This document shows, piece by piece, positions 11,598 through 24,400 of a stretch of DNA of 64,000 nt (its first letter is position 1; each line of letters opens with the position of its first letter). The notes beneath the pieces are model-generated. The model was not told the DNA's origin. It saw nothing but the letters and a program-made list of their open reading frames with translations, and did not search any database. The DNA comes from Mesorhabditis belari (Eukaryota; Nematoda; Chromadorea; Rhabditida; Rhabditidae), in assembly GCA_958450365.1 (NCBI GenBank), contig CAUEEP010000915.1, forward strand, positions 1,041,001 through 1,105,000, in the 5' to 3' direction. The position numbers and the translations under genes are program-made.

Positions 11598-11718
11598 CTA
11601 AAAAACGATCACATTTCGAACTTTGGTTTGGTCTATCATTCTTAAGAAGAGCTTGTTAGCAAGAGAAGTTCTCGAGAACGGTAAGCAATAGTAAACTAGT
11701 AAAGTTCTATAAAATTTA

Positions 11719-12020
11719 TTATACAGATGATAAAGCATTTGAATCAATGATGCAAAAGTATTGAAAACTTTTGAATTTGGAGGAGAAGCCGCTCGATTGG
11801 GTCGATTCAGTGATGTTGTTAAAAGAAAACTTGCCAGAACCTTGTGCAAATGATACCCAATGTGAGAAGAACTCTCTCGGGTCTCTTGAACCTAAATGTG
11901 GCTAGTTTTTGAGATATATTGTTATGGACAGTCAGCTGTCTTACTTTGCCCAATGAAACAAATGTCGCAACTGTCTAACACGGATTCCTCAAATTCAAAG
12001 AGTCTCCATGGCAAATGAAC
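11719..12020 (-). CDS. Possible 3' end of an unrecognised gene (two exons)
   Basis: Minus strand. An exon at about 12020-11945 reads LFEFEESVLDSCDICFIGQ and ends at a GTAAGA donor. It joins in phase to 11891-11719 (acceptor TTTAG), which reads SSRDPREFFSHWVSFAQGSG to a TAA stop. The upstream limit and the start are not visible. A second frame of the last exon is also open for 83 codons (11849-11598), so the reading is uncertain. No family is recognised. Confidence 0.35.
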
Positions 12021-12132
12021 TCAAAGCATGAAAGCACTGTGTTACAAAATGCTCTATGGCGGTTCTCTGACGTTTCTCTTACATTTCTTTAAAATTAAAA
12101 CTTCACTCGTTTAGTCTGTGAGTACACTAATG

Positions 12133-12262
12133 AAAATTCTTCAAAACGTTGCCAAAGAATACCTGAAATATAATGGGATAAACCCAGAGAACTCTTATTG
12201 GCGTGAGCAATTGAATTCCTTATGCAAGCCTGAAAATTCGAATCGTCTCCCCAGAATTGCTA
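12133..12262 (+). CDS. Possible isolated exon of unknown identity
   Basis: On the plus strand, after a GTTTAG acceptor at 12113, an open frame from ATG at 12130 reads KILQNVAKEYLKYNGINPE then YWREQLNSLCKPENSNRL, and reaches a possible GTTTAT donor near 12263. Composition and codon use look coding, but the minus strand can also be spliced open through the same bases (FEEFSLVYSQTKRVKF). I cannot decide which strand is used, if either. Confidence 0.22.
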
Positions 12263-12876
12263 AAGTTTATAATTTACGTACTTTCTTTCCAATCTTGATC
12301 AATTAGTTATTGTCAGATATAACTGCTAGGGAATGCCCCCATAATCGTTTGAACCATTCAGTTGAAGCGACATTTGCAAAACATTAAGATAACGATGGGT
12401 GTGGGCACTTTGTCGACCAAAGAACAAAAACAGAAACAGGGTTGTTTAATATAAATCCTAAAACTTTTAAAAATTATTTTTAACAGTATTTGACTTGAGC
12501 TTTCGTGTTCATTCGACAATTTTGCTTGCATTGGCCACTGAATTTCGGACTTTCTTTCGAAAAGAAGAAGAACTCCCTCTGCTTGCTAGGGGATGCTTGC
12601 TCTGCTAGCGGATGCTTGCTTGCTAGCTATTTTGTTTCGCCGAGAATGGTTTAAATTGATTCTCAAATGGCATTACTGCTGGATCATTTCATTCACGATG
12701 TAAACTTGGAATAAAGATTGAAGTTGCGCTTTTTTATAATATGTTCGCGAAACTTGACGCGATTCTGGGTGTAGTCAACAATAATACATTTTTTTGTGAT
12801 AACTACTTTGCTGGTAAAGTATTTATAGAACTATTTATAGAACTCTGTATATACAATAGCACCATTGAACATCGTA

Positions 12877-13656
12877 TTATACATGTACAACAGAATTTGG
12901 ATCATGTACTGGGACAAAGAAACTTGTCTTATGTGGATGGGGAAGACATTTCGAGAAAATGAAATCGGTGTGAGATGGGAGGAGAAGTGGAGGTGGGGGT
13001 GGAGGGAGAGGAGCGACTGACGATTGGCCACAAGCAGCTATCGCCTCACCCGCTGATAGTGAAGCTGCATAACTGACAACTCCATTTGGTTGAAGGTCTT
13101 CCTAAAATGATTTTTGAGTTGAATAGATAGGCTACAGTACTGGACAATGCTGATTTTTTTGAAATTTCAAACACAGGAAAACAACTGGATTCTATTTCAA
13201 GTTGGCATTAGCCTGAAAGTTTGATATTTTCATTTCAAACTTTTACTCAAGTTTTAGCCGGTTTCCAGTGATTTTTCTGTGATTTCTTTATGATCTCATA
13301 TCTACTTATTCTTTGTAAATCTAATATAAATCCGTTTGCTAGTAAGTACACTACTGGACAATGAAATATCATATTTGAAAAAAGATCGTCACTTTCGCGC
13401 GTCTGTAACTCCCTTGCCTTTGAGTTTAAACTATTAGTGTTATACATTTCCTGAAAGCTCTTTTCAAGGGCTACACAATGGTAATATTAATATTTAGAAA
13501 TACGGTAAAGACAATGGAGTTACAGACGCGCGAAAGTGACGATCGTTTTTCAAATATGATATTTCATTGTCCAGTAGTGTACGATTCATTTCATAGATAA
13601 TTAACACTTACAAATGTTGTTGACTTTGAAGCCATCGATCGACTCACGAGATCCAT
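12877..13656 (-). CDS. Unrecognised proline-rich small protein, 89 aa
   Basis: Two exons on the minus strand: 13656-13612 and 13101-12877. ATG lies 11 bases after a TTTAG acceptor (13668-13669), as expected for trans-splicing. The protein begins MDLVSRSMASKSTTF, continues EDLQPNGVVSYAASLSAGEA, has a polyproline run (VAPLPPPPPPLLLP) and ends FFVPVHDPNSVVHV. There is no signal peptide. Another ATG upstream opens a 38-codon frame (MDLLDQAIQEKHPN) that does not join exon 2 in phase, so it was not used. The gene starts 225 nt below the stop of the membrane-protein gene at 13882, which is typical nematode operon spacing. Exon 2 could instead stop at an internal GTGAGG donor, so the 3' half is less certain. 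No family is recognised. Confidence 0.5.
13347..13581. mobile_element. Palindromic MITE P3, copy 1
   Basis: A 235-bp hairpin-type element in the intron of the proline-rich gene. Ends are TACACTACTGGACAATGAAA and its complement. The arms include CACTTTCGCGCGTCTGTAAC on both sides. A second copy is at 45727-45958. Confidence 0.9.
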
Positions 13657-13881
13657 CACACGATTTGCTAAAGTTTAATGATAAATTTGGATGCTTCTCT
13701 TGGATTGCTTGATCCAAGAGATCCATGGCATTTGACGCACAACTTTTAGATTTTAAATCTCAGAAAGCGTTCAACGACACAGTGACTGTTCAAGAGATGA
13801 AACAAAGCAAGCAAAAGGAATAGAAAAACACGATTCACTGAAATTCCCGACTCCGGGGGTTACCGACGAAGAAACGGATGC

Positions 13882-15410
13882 TCAGAGATTGTCTACGATT
13901 ACAATCACACTTTTCACTTCGGTGTTTCTCGAGTATTTGCCCCTCACAATGTATGATCGATTTGACGGTCTACGGGAGTTTCGATGGCTGTAGGAGAGGT
14001 GAATTGCTGCTCCACCGATACTTCGAGAGGACGGGCGACGAGAGCCGCCTTCAACAAAAACAGTTAATCAAGAAGGGGTTAATTTAATAAGAAAAGGATT
14101 TCAATAAAGAAATTTTGACAGCTGTCATTTAATAAAGATTAAACTATCTCTATAGCTAACTAAATTTTGGCTTAGAATAGCTAGCTTGTTGGCTAATATG
14201 ACATGAAAATATATCTTTATAGTATCCAGAGTCAAAAATCAACCTTTTAAGTAAGCTGAAACGATTATCGCACATAGAAATTTGCTGTGTGAAAGCAAGA
14301 TGTGCTTTGCAAAGCATGGAAAGAGTGATGTTAGAAGAAAAAAGGTGAGAATAGATTGAAGAAAGTCTATGCAATGATACCTTTTTCTCAACCTTGAAGT
14401 AAATAAGTTTTAAATTTGATTTCAAAACTTTCAACTTACAAATATCTTTTGTGTGAGCATGTAAAGTGTTATGAATTGCACTCTCATCTTCACTGTCGCT
14501 CATGTCCGAATGCCGAAATGCGGGTGAATGGAGGATCTCGTTTCGTTCTTTCTGCAAGAAATTCTGGTAAGGAAATAAAAATAAATGTACTTCTTAAGAA
14601 CTGTTTTATCGTCATTTTGTAAAACTTGCAAATTGTTAAACAGTTATTTCTATAAACAAGCTCACAAAGTTCAAAAAGAAGCTCTCCTGGGAACAGTTAT
14701 TAGGGAACAAATAGCCTTGCCATTTCACTTCATATTTTACTAGATTCTATTCCATTCAGTTTCCTTTCAACAGATTATCAGACATTTGATCGCCCCGCCT
14801 CTTTCACCATTGATAATCTAACTCTGAACTCAAATTTCTTGATGTTGGGATGTCGAATTTAAATCTTCTCGATATCATTAGATGTGCCAAGTCTTTCTCT
14901 GTCGATTGGTATAAAAACTATTTAAATTGGACAGCCCAACACTTAGGTATTTGAGCTCAAAGTTAGATTGCCAATGGCAAAGAGGGCGAGGCGCATATCC
15001 TTTCAACCACAATCCTTTATCCCACAATCCTTTCAACCCACATCAGTCAATTTGCCGCATTGTCTCTCTCGTCCTTTGAAGCCACACCAGATTTTTGTGA
15101 GACAAACGAGAAGACCGGAAGTGAGGGTGGCAAAAAGAAGGAAAATAACGAGGAACACAATCAGTCCGTACACTGATTGGTCAGCAATTGGAGCTGTTGC
15201 TGTTTCTTCCATCTGAAAATGATGGCACAAACTTTAAGAATAGCAGTTTAGAACTAAGCCATTCAATGTTTCCATAATCTCAACATCGGATAGACATAAA
15301 AGAAACTGCACTCTGATTTGATAGCTCAAGTTTTGTTTCAAACAATTCTCTCAAGAACCTACCAGTCGTCTCTCTTGTTGTACACTGGCGTACTCGTCAC
15401 CACAAGGCAT
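13882..15410 (-). CDS. Small single-pass membrane protein, 165 aa, unrecognised
   Basis: Four exons on the minus strand join in phase: 15410-15363 (MPCGDEYASVQQERRL), 15212-15042, 14551-14440 and 14048-13882. Residues 31-54 (YGLIVFLVIFLLFATLTSGL...) form one membrane span, followed by basic residues (KIWCGFKGRERQ), so the C-terminal side is probably cytosolic. The tail is polar and Ser/Arg-rich (HSDMSDSEDESAIHN; SRRPSSRSIGGA; YSRNTEVKSVIVIVDNL) and ends in a hydrophobic residue. No cleavable signal peptide is seen. Exons 1-3 are well supported by GTAGGT, GTGGGT and GTAAGT donors. Exon 4 rests on a GAAG acceptor and phase agreement; a 12-nt exon at 14392 would instead end the protein after HTKDIC. 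I do not recognise the family. Confidence 0.6.
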
Positions 15411-18400
15411 AAAAGATTAAAGAATAAATAAGAGACAACAGGTTTGTAGACAAATTTCTATTTTTTCTGCTAATCCAAACAAGGTTCTCCGAAATAAACC
15501 AGGAAATATGAAATCAAAGGTTGTTTTTGAAAACAGTTGCTTGAAAATCTGAAAGTCTATCTTGATCATAGACAAAAAAAACAATCAAAAATCGAAAAAG
15601 GAAACATTTATTAGAGGATTATGGAGATTTGGTCTCAAGACTTGAGAGATTTGATGAACAAAAGAAATTTTCCTAATGAACGATCTCGTCATTGAGATTA
15701 TCCCCTACATTTTGAGAGATTTCAATCCTTTCAAAACGTTTTTCTACGATAAAGTTCTTTTGTTTAAAAATTGTAAGATTAAATTTTCACTTTTAGGTTG
15801 TAAAGTTTGATCTGAATGCTAAAAACGAACTGTTGTTCATTTAGTTGAATTGAAAGATTCTGAAATTGAAATTGAATTGAAAGATTCTGAAATTTCTTTA
15901 TTTTAATTTCAAGAAAGTTGAAGAAAGAAAGTTTTTCAATACCAACTGTATTTTAAATGCTTTTGAAAGCTTATATAATAAATTTACGTTTTATTTCGTG
16001 TGAAACGCTGCAAGGGAAAGAGAGTTTTCTTTGGAATTGATAAATTATTCATTGCGGATATAAAGCATTAGAGATCAGAGTTGAGCAAGTGATGGTCAAA
16101 GGTGAGGTGAGGTGAGGATGGAGGATGGAGGATGGAGGAAGAGGTGAGGTGAGGATGGAGGTGAAAGAAGATAAAGAAGATGAAGGTTTGAAAAAAAAGG
16201 TAACCCGCTTTGACCAATAGATTTGACTTGCTGGTCCAGATTTAGCTTCCTCCAATGACTGAATCTTAATGATGAATAAATCGTAAGCCTTGGTTCAGTA
16301 GAATATTAGAATTTAGCCAAATCAGCCAAGCCAAGCAGTAGTGATCAAAGTTACATTCACGATCACTAACTTTTAAAAGTTACTGAACTGTGAACTAGTG
16401 GGTAAATGAAAAACCCCAGGACTTCCTGGGGTCAATGAGGCAATCAACCACTCGTCGGCTTTTCATTTTGTCTTTTTTGCATTGAAAATTGAGAGTTTTT
16501 CGGGAAAATGAGGAAAATGAGAAGCTTCTGAAAGAAAAAGAAGAGAAATTGACGTGTTCTCTTCTATTTTTTCTTTCCTTTTCCTCATCTTGTCTCTAAT
16601 TAGCAATGGATGGACACAAGTGGGAAAAAAAGGAGAAATTCTAATCAGAAAATGAACTCAGAAAATATCACTTCCAGAAAATGATAAACGTGGGAAAATT
16701 GGCTTAAATATGCGGTAGAGATATTTATATCAATTCTGCATCGATGAAAAGCTACAAATTGAGTAGTTTCTAGTCAAAAATGACTCAAAAATGATGTGTA
16801 AGAGGGGAAAATGTGGATAAATCTGTATAAGCTTATTTCAATTGTAAAGGTATTTCAATTTCTGTTCTAAAGGTGAGATTTATATCTCTAAATGAATCTA
16901 AAACGGGTTTAAATGTAGCAAACGAATAATAAACTTGAAATCTGGAGTCTGGAATTCGAATTGTTTCTGTAAACTCTAAGATAAAAAAAATTTTTTCAAG
17001 TAAAGTAAAATTTAAAATGATTTTTGATACAAAAAACCTTCAATTTTGCATTTGCAAATTACGATTTCGAATTTGATTCGATTAGGAAGCTTTTCCAAAA
17101 TAGATAATGACTCGATTTCAATTGTTTTTCAATTGTTTTTCAATTGTTTTCAATTCAAACTATTCCAAAACACTTCCAATTTCTTTTTTGTTTTCTATTT
17201 TCATACATAAAAGCATAAAAAAACCTATGCAACTGCAAAAAAACCAAAAAAATTACAAATTTCTTAAAGTGAATGAAAAGAATGTCTTTTTTAGTGACGA
17301 GAAAACATTCAATGAAAAGCGCTCAATTATCAAATCCACCCTGACGTTTTTTTGAGAGTTGAAAGAGTGAAAGGCTCAATTATGAACCCTCACTTGGCTC
17401 AGTCTCTTTTACTTCAAAGATGAAAAACGACAAGTCATTTTCTCTTTCTTTTAAGTATTTTCTCTTTAAGTCTTCTACGTAAAAAGTTATTGAAATTGAG
17501 CCTGGTGAAAAGAATCATTTTAATCATTTTAAAATAATCAAAACTTTGATAGAAAGAATCTTTGCTATTCTCTATCTTCTTAATGCTTTCCCTTTTACGT
17601 ATTTGATGTTTTGTTGTCTTTCTGATCCCTTGGAATTTAATTTTGCCCAGATAGGGGTCTTTTATTCATTCTTGATTGCCTTTTCTAAGGTTTCTTTCAA
17701 GAGAAGAGCTCACTTTCAAAAAAATAGTCTTTAAAAGTTATTAAGCGTAAAACAAGTACGGGATTTTCAAAGTATTAGCATTAGAAATGAAATGATAGCA
17801 ATGCTATCATTACAAAGTGTAATCAAAGCAGTTAATAAAGAAGCTCTAGGGCTTTTTTATTGGATTACTTTCAATACAGAGATTGAAAGTATTCATGATT
17901 GCCTTTTTCTAAGGTTTCTTAGAAAAATAGTCTCTAAAAGTTATTAAACGTAAAACAAGTACGGGATTTTCAAAGTATTAGCATTAGAAATGAAATGATA
18001 GCAATGATATCATTTCAAAATATAATTAAAGCAGTTAATAAAGAAGCTCTAGGGCTTTTTTTATTGGATTGCTTTCAATAAAGAGATCAAAAGCCAATGA
18101 TAAAAGAAAGAAGTTACAAAATCAAAAATTTCTTAAGCTTTCAATGTTGATAGTTCTTGCAACGAGAGCAACGATGCCAAAAAAGATTGGATTAGGGATT
18201 GGGGAAAGATGAAAGAAAAATGTTTGAAGAAAAGAAAGAAAAGAAGGGAAAGAGGAAGAGCTTTTTGGACATTCTCATGGGGAAATCAGCCGGCCGGCTT
18301 GGGGACACTTTTTGATGTGCTTTTTAGATGTAAATGGACTTTGTACTTGGTTGCAATCAAAAAAGGCTTAGGCATTGAATAACAATTTGAATATAGCTTT

Positions 18401-18442
18401 GCTTTTTATTATATTAATCAGAAAATATTTATTCAAATCTTT
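15411..18442. other. Intergenic, no gene seen; several repeats
   Basis: About 3 kb of AT-rich DNA. 16099-16162 holds GGTGAGGTGAGGATGGAGGA repeats. 17672-18080 is a tandem duplication with a period of about 203 bp: CAAGTACGGGATTTTCAAAG recurs at 17753 and 17956, with AAGAAGCTCTAGGGCTTTTT in both units. No reading frame with splice context was found on either strand. Confidence 0.6.
17672..18080. repeat. Tandem duplication, period about 203 bp
   Basis: Two units share TGATTGCC(T)TTTTCTAAGG at the left and TTAATAAAGAAGCTCTAGGG at the right. Unit 1 has about 20 extra bases near its left end. Each unit contains a short hairpin around GATAGCAATGATATC. Confidence 0.8.
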
Positions 18443-21400
18443 TCAAAAGTTCTGTTGATCTTTGCGTTTTCTTTTCGGATTCCGGCTCACCGTGCGACTC
18501 TTGCAAAGTGGACATGTTGGAGCATTTCGATGGATTTGTCCACCACAAGCCTCACAATTCTAAAGTAGTTTATTTTGATAAAATAAAATAGTTGCTTGAA
18601 TGATAGACTACCCATTAAGATGTTCAATTTTCAAAGAGTTAAAGTACAAGGTTAGGTAGAATTATCCGGTCAAGAAACTTGTTTGAAAGTTTGAAAGTCA
18701 ATCGTTCCATAAAACTCCTATAATTCTTTTTTTATAAATTCTGAATTATCTTTTAAAAAAGTATACACTTTTCTAGTCTTAATATTGTTTTTTCTCGAGT
18801 TTTTCAGAAACCAAAAAAAGCTGAAAAAGGGGAAAATGAAGCTCCGCTCCAGGGTTAATTTTACCCGATGCTTTATGATTCGAAAGAAAAGCCAACGGAT
18901 TTTTCTTTTCATTAATTTCCCAATAGGTTAAGGAATGATTATACTATGGTGAAAATTATGCGGTTAAGTTGGTTGGCTGCAAAGTTACAACGAAGAACCC
19001 TTGTCTTGATAATTTTCCCCAACTTTTATAGACTTTTATACAGTTTCATTTTGCTAGTGCTCATTTCACAAGCTGAAATCACTCAAAGTGCAAGTAAAAT
19101 TACATTGAAGATGATTTTTAATAATAAAACTTTCTTACCTTCATTTTACTCTCATGATTTGCTCGAAGAGCTGGTGGAGGAAAGGGGGGAAGTGGAAGAC
19201 GAATTGGAAATGAAGGAAAGAGGCCATTTGGGGAGAAATCCGGGTGGAATTACTGGCATTGGAAGTGGGAAAGGACGAAGTCTGGAAATCAAGGAAATCT
19301 TTTGAACTTAAGAAACAAAATTAAAGCTTAACATAAATGAAAGACTCACAATTGCTTCAAGGAGGCATCAAAATCCTCATCGAAGACCAACGGTTGCAAT
19401 GATTCATCGCCACAAAGCTTAATTAATTTTTTCAATGGAAGAACTGCTTTAAAAAACGTTCTTTAGTCAAAAATCTATTGAAAAAGTAAATTTGCAAAGA
19501 CTTCTGAGATCTGGTTTCAATTTTGGAAAACAAAGGCTCCGAATTTGATCTTTCCTGCAAAAGAAAACCTGTGAGAGGGCGTTACCAAAGAGAAAAAGAA
19601 ACAAAGAGGAGAGAAAATAGAGAAAAGTACGGTTTTTCGCTTAAAAATCTAGTACTTTTTCTCAAAAATCCCGTACTTGCAGTAAATGTTGGTACATTTT
19701 CAATAGTTCATTTTTCTCCGCGAAATGTGGAGATTGTTTTGAAATATTTGAGGAGGAGCTTCGATAGAACACTTAGTACAATAAATGGGAGTACTTGAGG
19801 ATAAAGTATCGTTCATTTTTCTCCGCAAAACGTGTAGATTGTTTTGGAACATTTGAGGAGGAGCTTCTATAGAACACTTAGTACAATAAATGGGAGTACT
19901 TGAGGATAAAGTACCGTTCTTTTTTTGGTTCATCTGGTACAATGCGTGGTTCAGTACTAAGAGGGTAAAGAGCAGTGTTTTTTTTGGGAATTGTACCAAG
20001 TGTACTAGGAGAGATTGCAAAAGAATGATTTCCTGTCGAGAAATAGTGAGAGTTTTGATAGAGTACCTGGCTAAAGAGCCTTTTGAGCACAGCAATCACA
20101 AATTTGTTTAAAAAGCTGAGTAGAAATCGAGTGATGTTTAAATGTTCAATGTTTATATCAGGTACAATGCGGTTCAAGCGTTGTTCAGTACTAAGAGGGC
20201 AAAGAATAGTATTATTGTGGGATTTGATGTAACGGAACGGTCAGACTGCGGAAGTGCGGAACCGAACCAAAGCTATGCGGAGCCGCCATGGCCGACTGGC
20301 CGCCCTAGCCGACTGGCTAAGAGCTCTGTAGCTTACTAGGAGCCCTGTAGCTTACCAGGAGCGCTGTATCTTACTAGGGAACAACCAGATTTCGCAAGCG
20401 CGAAACCGAACCAAAGTTAGATGACTTACGCAAGTCGGATACGGGCAACACGATGGCGTTTTTAGTTTTTGTCATGAACGATCTGAATTTCTGTAAAAAC
20501 ACATTTGAAATTTGATCACCTAGTGCACTAAGCGACTGATGAGTTTGTAAGGACTACCATACGCTCGTTTGAGAAGTAAAGTGCAATGAAAAAGATCGTC
20601 TTCTTGCTCAAAAATCTAGTACTTCTCTCCAAAAATCTTTGCTAAATTTCCGTTGATAAATTTCCGATAGTTCATTTTTCTCCGGGAAACGTGTAGATTG
20701 TTTGGAACATTTGGGGAGGAGCTTTTATAGAACACTTAGTACAATAAACTTCTACTTGTAGTTGATAAAGTATCATACTTTTTGGGAAAGTTCTTTTCTA
20801 TTTGGTTCATTTCTCTGGTACAATGCGGTGCAAGCGTGGTTCACTATCAAGAGGGTAAAGAGCAATGTTTTTTTTGAGATCAAGTGTACCAAGTGTACTA
20901 TGGAGATGGCAAAAGAATGCTTTTATGGAAAATATTGAGAGTTTTGATGGAGTACCTGGGTAAAAGAGGGCCTTTTGAGCACAAGTACAGATCTAAATTT
21001 TTTCAAAAAAGCACAACTGAATAAAAATTGACTACGAGTGTGCTGTTCCAATGTTCCAATATTTCTATTTGGTACAATGCAGTTCAAGCGTGGTTCAGTA
21101 CCAAGAGGGCAAAGAATGTTGTTCTTGTAGAATGAAATGTACCAAGTGTACTAGAGATTGCAAAAGAATCCTTTTCCATGGAGAGTTTAGCTGCTGTACC
21201 TGGCTAAAAAGGTTTTGAGGAAGGCTAAAAAGGCAACAAAACAATGTTCCTTTAGATTATTAGCTTTGTAATTTCTTTGGTGAGGCAAAGAGAACAAAGT
21301 TTCTTTCAAAAAAAGCATATAAATTCGATAATATTCTAGTTCTATTTTACGACTTGGTACATTGAGATTCAAGTGGTTCAGTACCAAGAGGGAAAAGCAT

Positions 21401-24400
21401 ATTGTTTGATGAAATTTATCGAGTGTATTAGGTGTAACGAATCTCTTTTTGATGGAACACAGTTTAAATTGAGAGCTTGGTTCAAGAACCAAGAAAAGGC
21501 TGAGGACTTTCGAGGACACTGCCTGAGGACTTTAGAGGACCTTTAGAGGACACTGACTTAAAGAACCAATGTTCCTTTATCTATAATATAATATCTATTT
21601 ATAATATCTATAATATAATATTAGTTATCTAAAGGTGTGACTGATCTGAAATGATCAAAGTGCGGCTGAACTGATGCTTGTGATGGTAGAAAGTAACTAA
21701 AAAGAACATTTCACTTTACAAGTTCTCTGGTACAAACAAATTTCTCTATTTTATTCTCCTATTTCTCTCTAGACGTACTTCAACAAATTTAGATGTATTT
21801 GTCTCTTGTTTATACCCGAATCAAGCACAAGTTTGGCTTCATTTCACCACCGTTAGGCGTACTTAATCTCCGAGAGAACAATCTCACCCGCACTTGTGCA
21901 CACATCCACATACAAACTGAATCCACTGCCATAAGTATGGCTCTGGAATGAACTGGCTCTTTCTTTTCAGCTCAACAAGTTTCCCTCTTCTACTTATTCT
22001 ATTTGTACTTGTAAATATTTTTCATTTAATCTCCTGTTTTTCTGGTGGAGAGCATTAAAACAAGCATCACTTTTTTATCCGCTTTCATTCTATGAGCTTG
22101 AGTTACAAAATGTTTTCTCAAAAGTTGCAAAAGAGTCGGATTATGAGAAATTTGAGTACTTGCAGACTAATTTTTGCGTACATATCTTGCAAAAGTTGCA
22201 AGTTCTTGCAAGTTCGGTTTCATTTCACCACCGTTAGGCGTACTTGAGCTCCGAGAGAACAACAACTCTCACCCGCACTTGTGTACAATCCACATACAAA
22301 GTGAATCAACCGCCATAAGTATGGCTCTGAACCTTTTCAGCTCAACAAGTTTCCCTTCTCTACTTATTCTATTTGTACTTGTAAATCTCCTGTTTTTTTT
22401 ATTTTTCATTGAATCACCTGTTTTTCTGTTGGAGAGCATTAGAACAAGCGTCACGTTTTTATCTTTTTTTTTATTTTTCATTCTATGAGCTTGAATTACA
22501 AAATGTTTTTTCAAAAGTTGCAAAAAAGTCAGATTATGAGAAATTTGAGTACTTGTAGACTAATTTCCGTACATATCTTGCAAAAGTAGAGGAGGCTTTT
22601 TGTATTTGCTTCATTTTCTGTTTAGCCTTTGGATAGTTTGAATAAGCACGTATGTTTCGTTCAAGTGTCAAAGATGAATTTAGTTTTCTGTAGTATTATT
22701 AGGATGACGTTTTGTGCTGTAATTCAGCCAAAATTGAAAACTTTTTGTCCTTTTCTGATACAATTCAATGACAATTTCATAGTTATTGTTCTCTATTTCT
22801 CTAGAGATTCAAAATTTCAAGTACTTTTTTTCAAAAATAGATTACATGTGGGTTTTTCTGTCGATTCAAAAGATCTCCAAGTTAGAAAGTGATCTTTTTC
22901 TACAGAAATCCCTTCAGTTCCCAAATTGTGTACCTCAAAATCATCGACTTTTCTGTCTGCGTTCGAAATTTCTCATAGTTTCTCTAGGTTTTCCCACAAT
23001 CTCCCCTAGATTCAAAATTTCTAGTACTTTTCTTATAAATAGCGTACTTAAACTGAAAATCTTTGTACCCGCAATACGCACAATTTCTCTCTTCTATTTT
23101 CCTTTTTGCCTTGCTTTTTTTTTGCCTTGCCATGCCCCTTCCCTAAAACTGTGTACATATTGCAAAAAAATCTAGTACTTCCCATAGTCTCTTTTTTCTT
23201 TCTCTAGATGTTCAGAGGGGAAAGTCTCCCTGCCACAATTTCTCATAGTCTAAAAAGCGCTTTGAAAACAATCTCTTCCAAGAGTTCACATTCTCTTGCA
23301 CAAATTCTAGTACTTATCTCATAAAATAGCGTACTTAAACCCAAAATCTCTGTACTTGCAATAGAAAGCACAATTTTTTCTCTATTTTTTTGTCTCTCAA
23401 TCAAGAGGCGGAGTCATTACAGGGTTCTCTTTTGGAAAATTGCAGTACATGAATAGAAAATGGAGTTTAACAAAGCAAAAGCTTGATTTTTGATTCTCTA
23501 CAACTTTTCCATTGACAACTTTTCCATTAAATTTAAATTAACATTTACCATTAGTCTCATAGATATTGGGCTGAGAAGAATGAAATAGCGCCAAACTTTA
23601 AAGACACTTTTTGCATGCATAAAGTCTTCTTTAAATAAACGTTTTGTTTCATCAAAAGAGTCCACTATTTCTCTACAAAATGACTTTTAAGAGATTCCAC
23701 AAAGCTTTTCTTTTGTGGAATTTATGAACTCTCAAAAACAGCTAGTCAAAATCATTGAAGGAGTCCGACTCATTGAACAGTTTGAACAGTTTCTTCCACA
23801 CAAACCTCCTTTAGTGTCTACGTAAAAAAAATGGAGTACACTCAATTACATAAGTTGTCAAATTTTCAGGAAGATCCCTCCAACCATTTTCTCTCGATGA
23901 CCATTTATAGATTTTGTGTAAAAATGGCTTTTTTTTAGTTAATTTGAGCTGTTTGAGTTCTCTTTTAAATGTTATTTTGTAGAGAATTAGTTAACCTTTC
24001 TACTTTCTACTTAATATCAAACGCGTATCATTTGAAGAATTCTGCTAGAAGTTTTAGAAATTCCTTTGGTTTTCGGTGCCATTGATTCTCTCCAACTCAA
24101 TATTTTTGCTGCTTATTCTTTTTCATCTCTCACCTCGATATACCGATTAAGAAGTGTCATCTCATGTCGAAGAATTCGCGCTTTTCTTGATAACTCTTCT
24201 CGTTTCATATTTGTTGTTGAATGAAGATTCTTCAGCATATCTTCCAATAGATTAATATCCTGAAATCTCAATGATTTTCAAGGTTTATAGATAGAAACTA
24301 TTGGGTTTATTGAATTGAAAACTGCGGGCTATTGTCATATTTGACAGTTTGAGCAATTTCTTCAAAAGAAACGCATTTTGGTGTCAATGGAAAAGTTGTA

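Noticed and set aside
13650..13770. MDLLDQAIQEKHPNLSLNF frame as the start of the proline-rich gene
   Set aside because: It ends in the wrong phase for exon 2 (would create TGA at the junction); the frame starting at 13656 joins correctly.
14380..14400. 12-nt exon ending the membrane protein after HTKDIC
   Set aside because: Gives an immediate stop; the exon at 14048 joins in phase and stays open for 55 codons. Not fully excluded.
14156..14557. 133-codon single-exon minus-strand ORF
   Set aside because: Its first third is exon 3 of the membrane-protein gene; beyond a clear GTAAGT donor the frame is intronic.
19700..20339. Overlapping ORFs of 65-131 codons on both strands
   Set aside because: They follow the 106-bp and longer repeats of the ZC4H2 intron.
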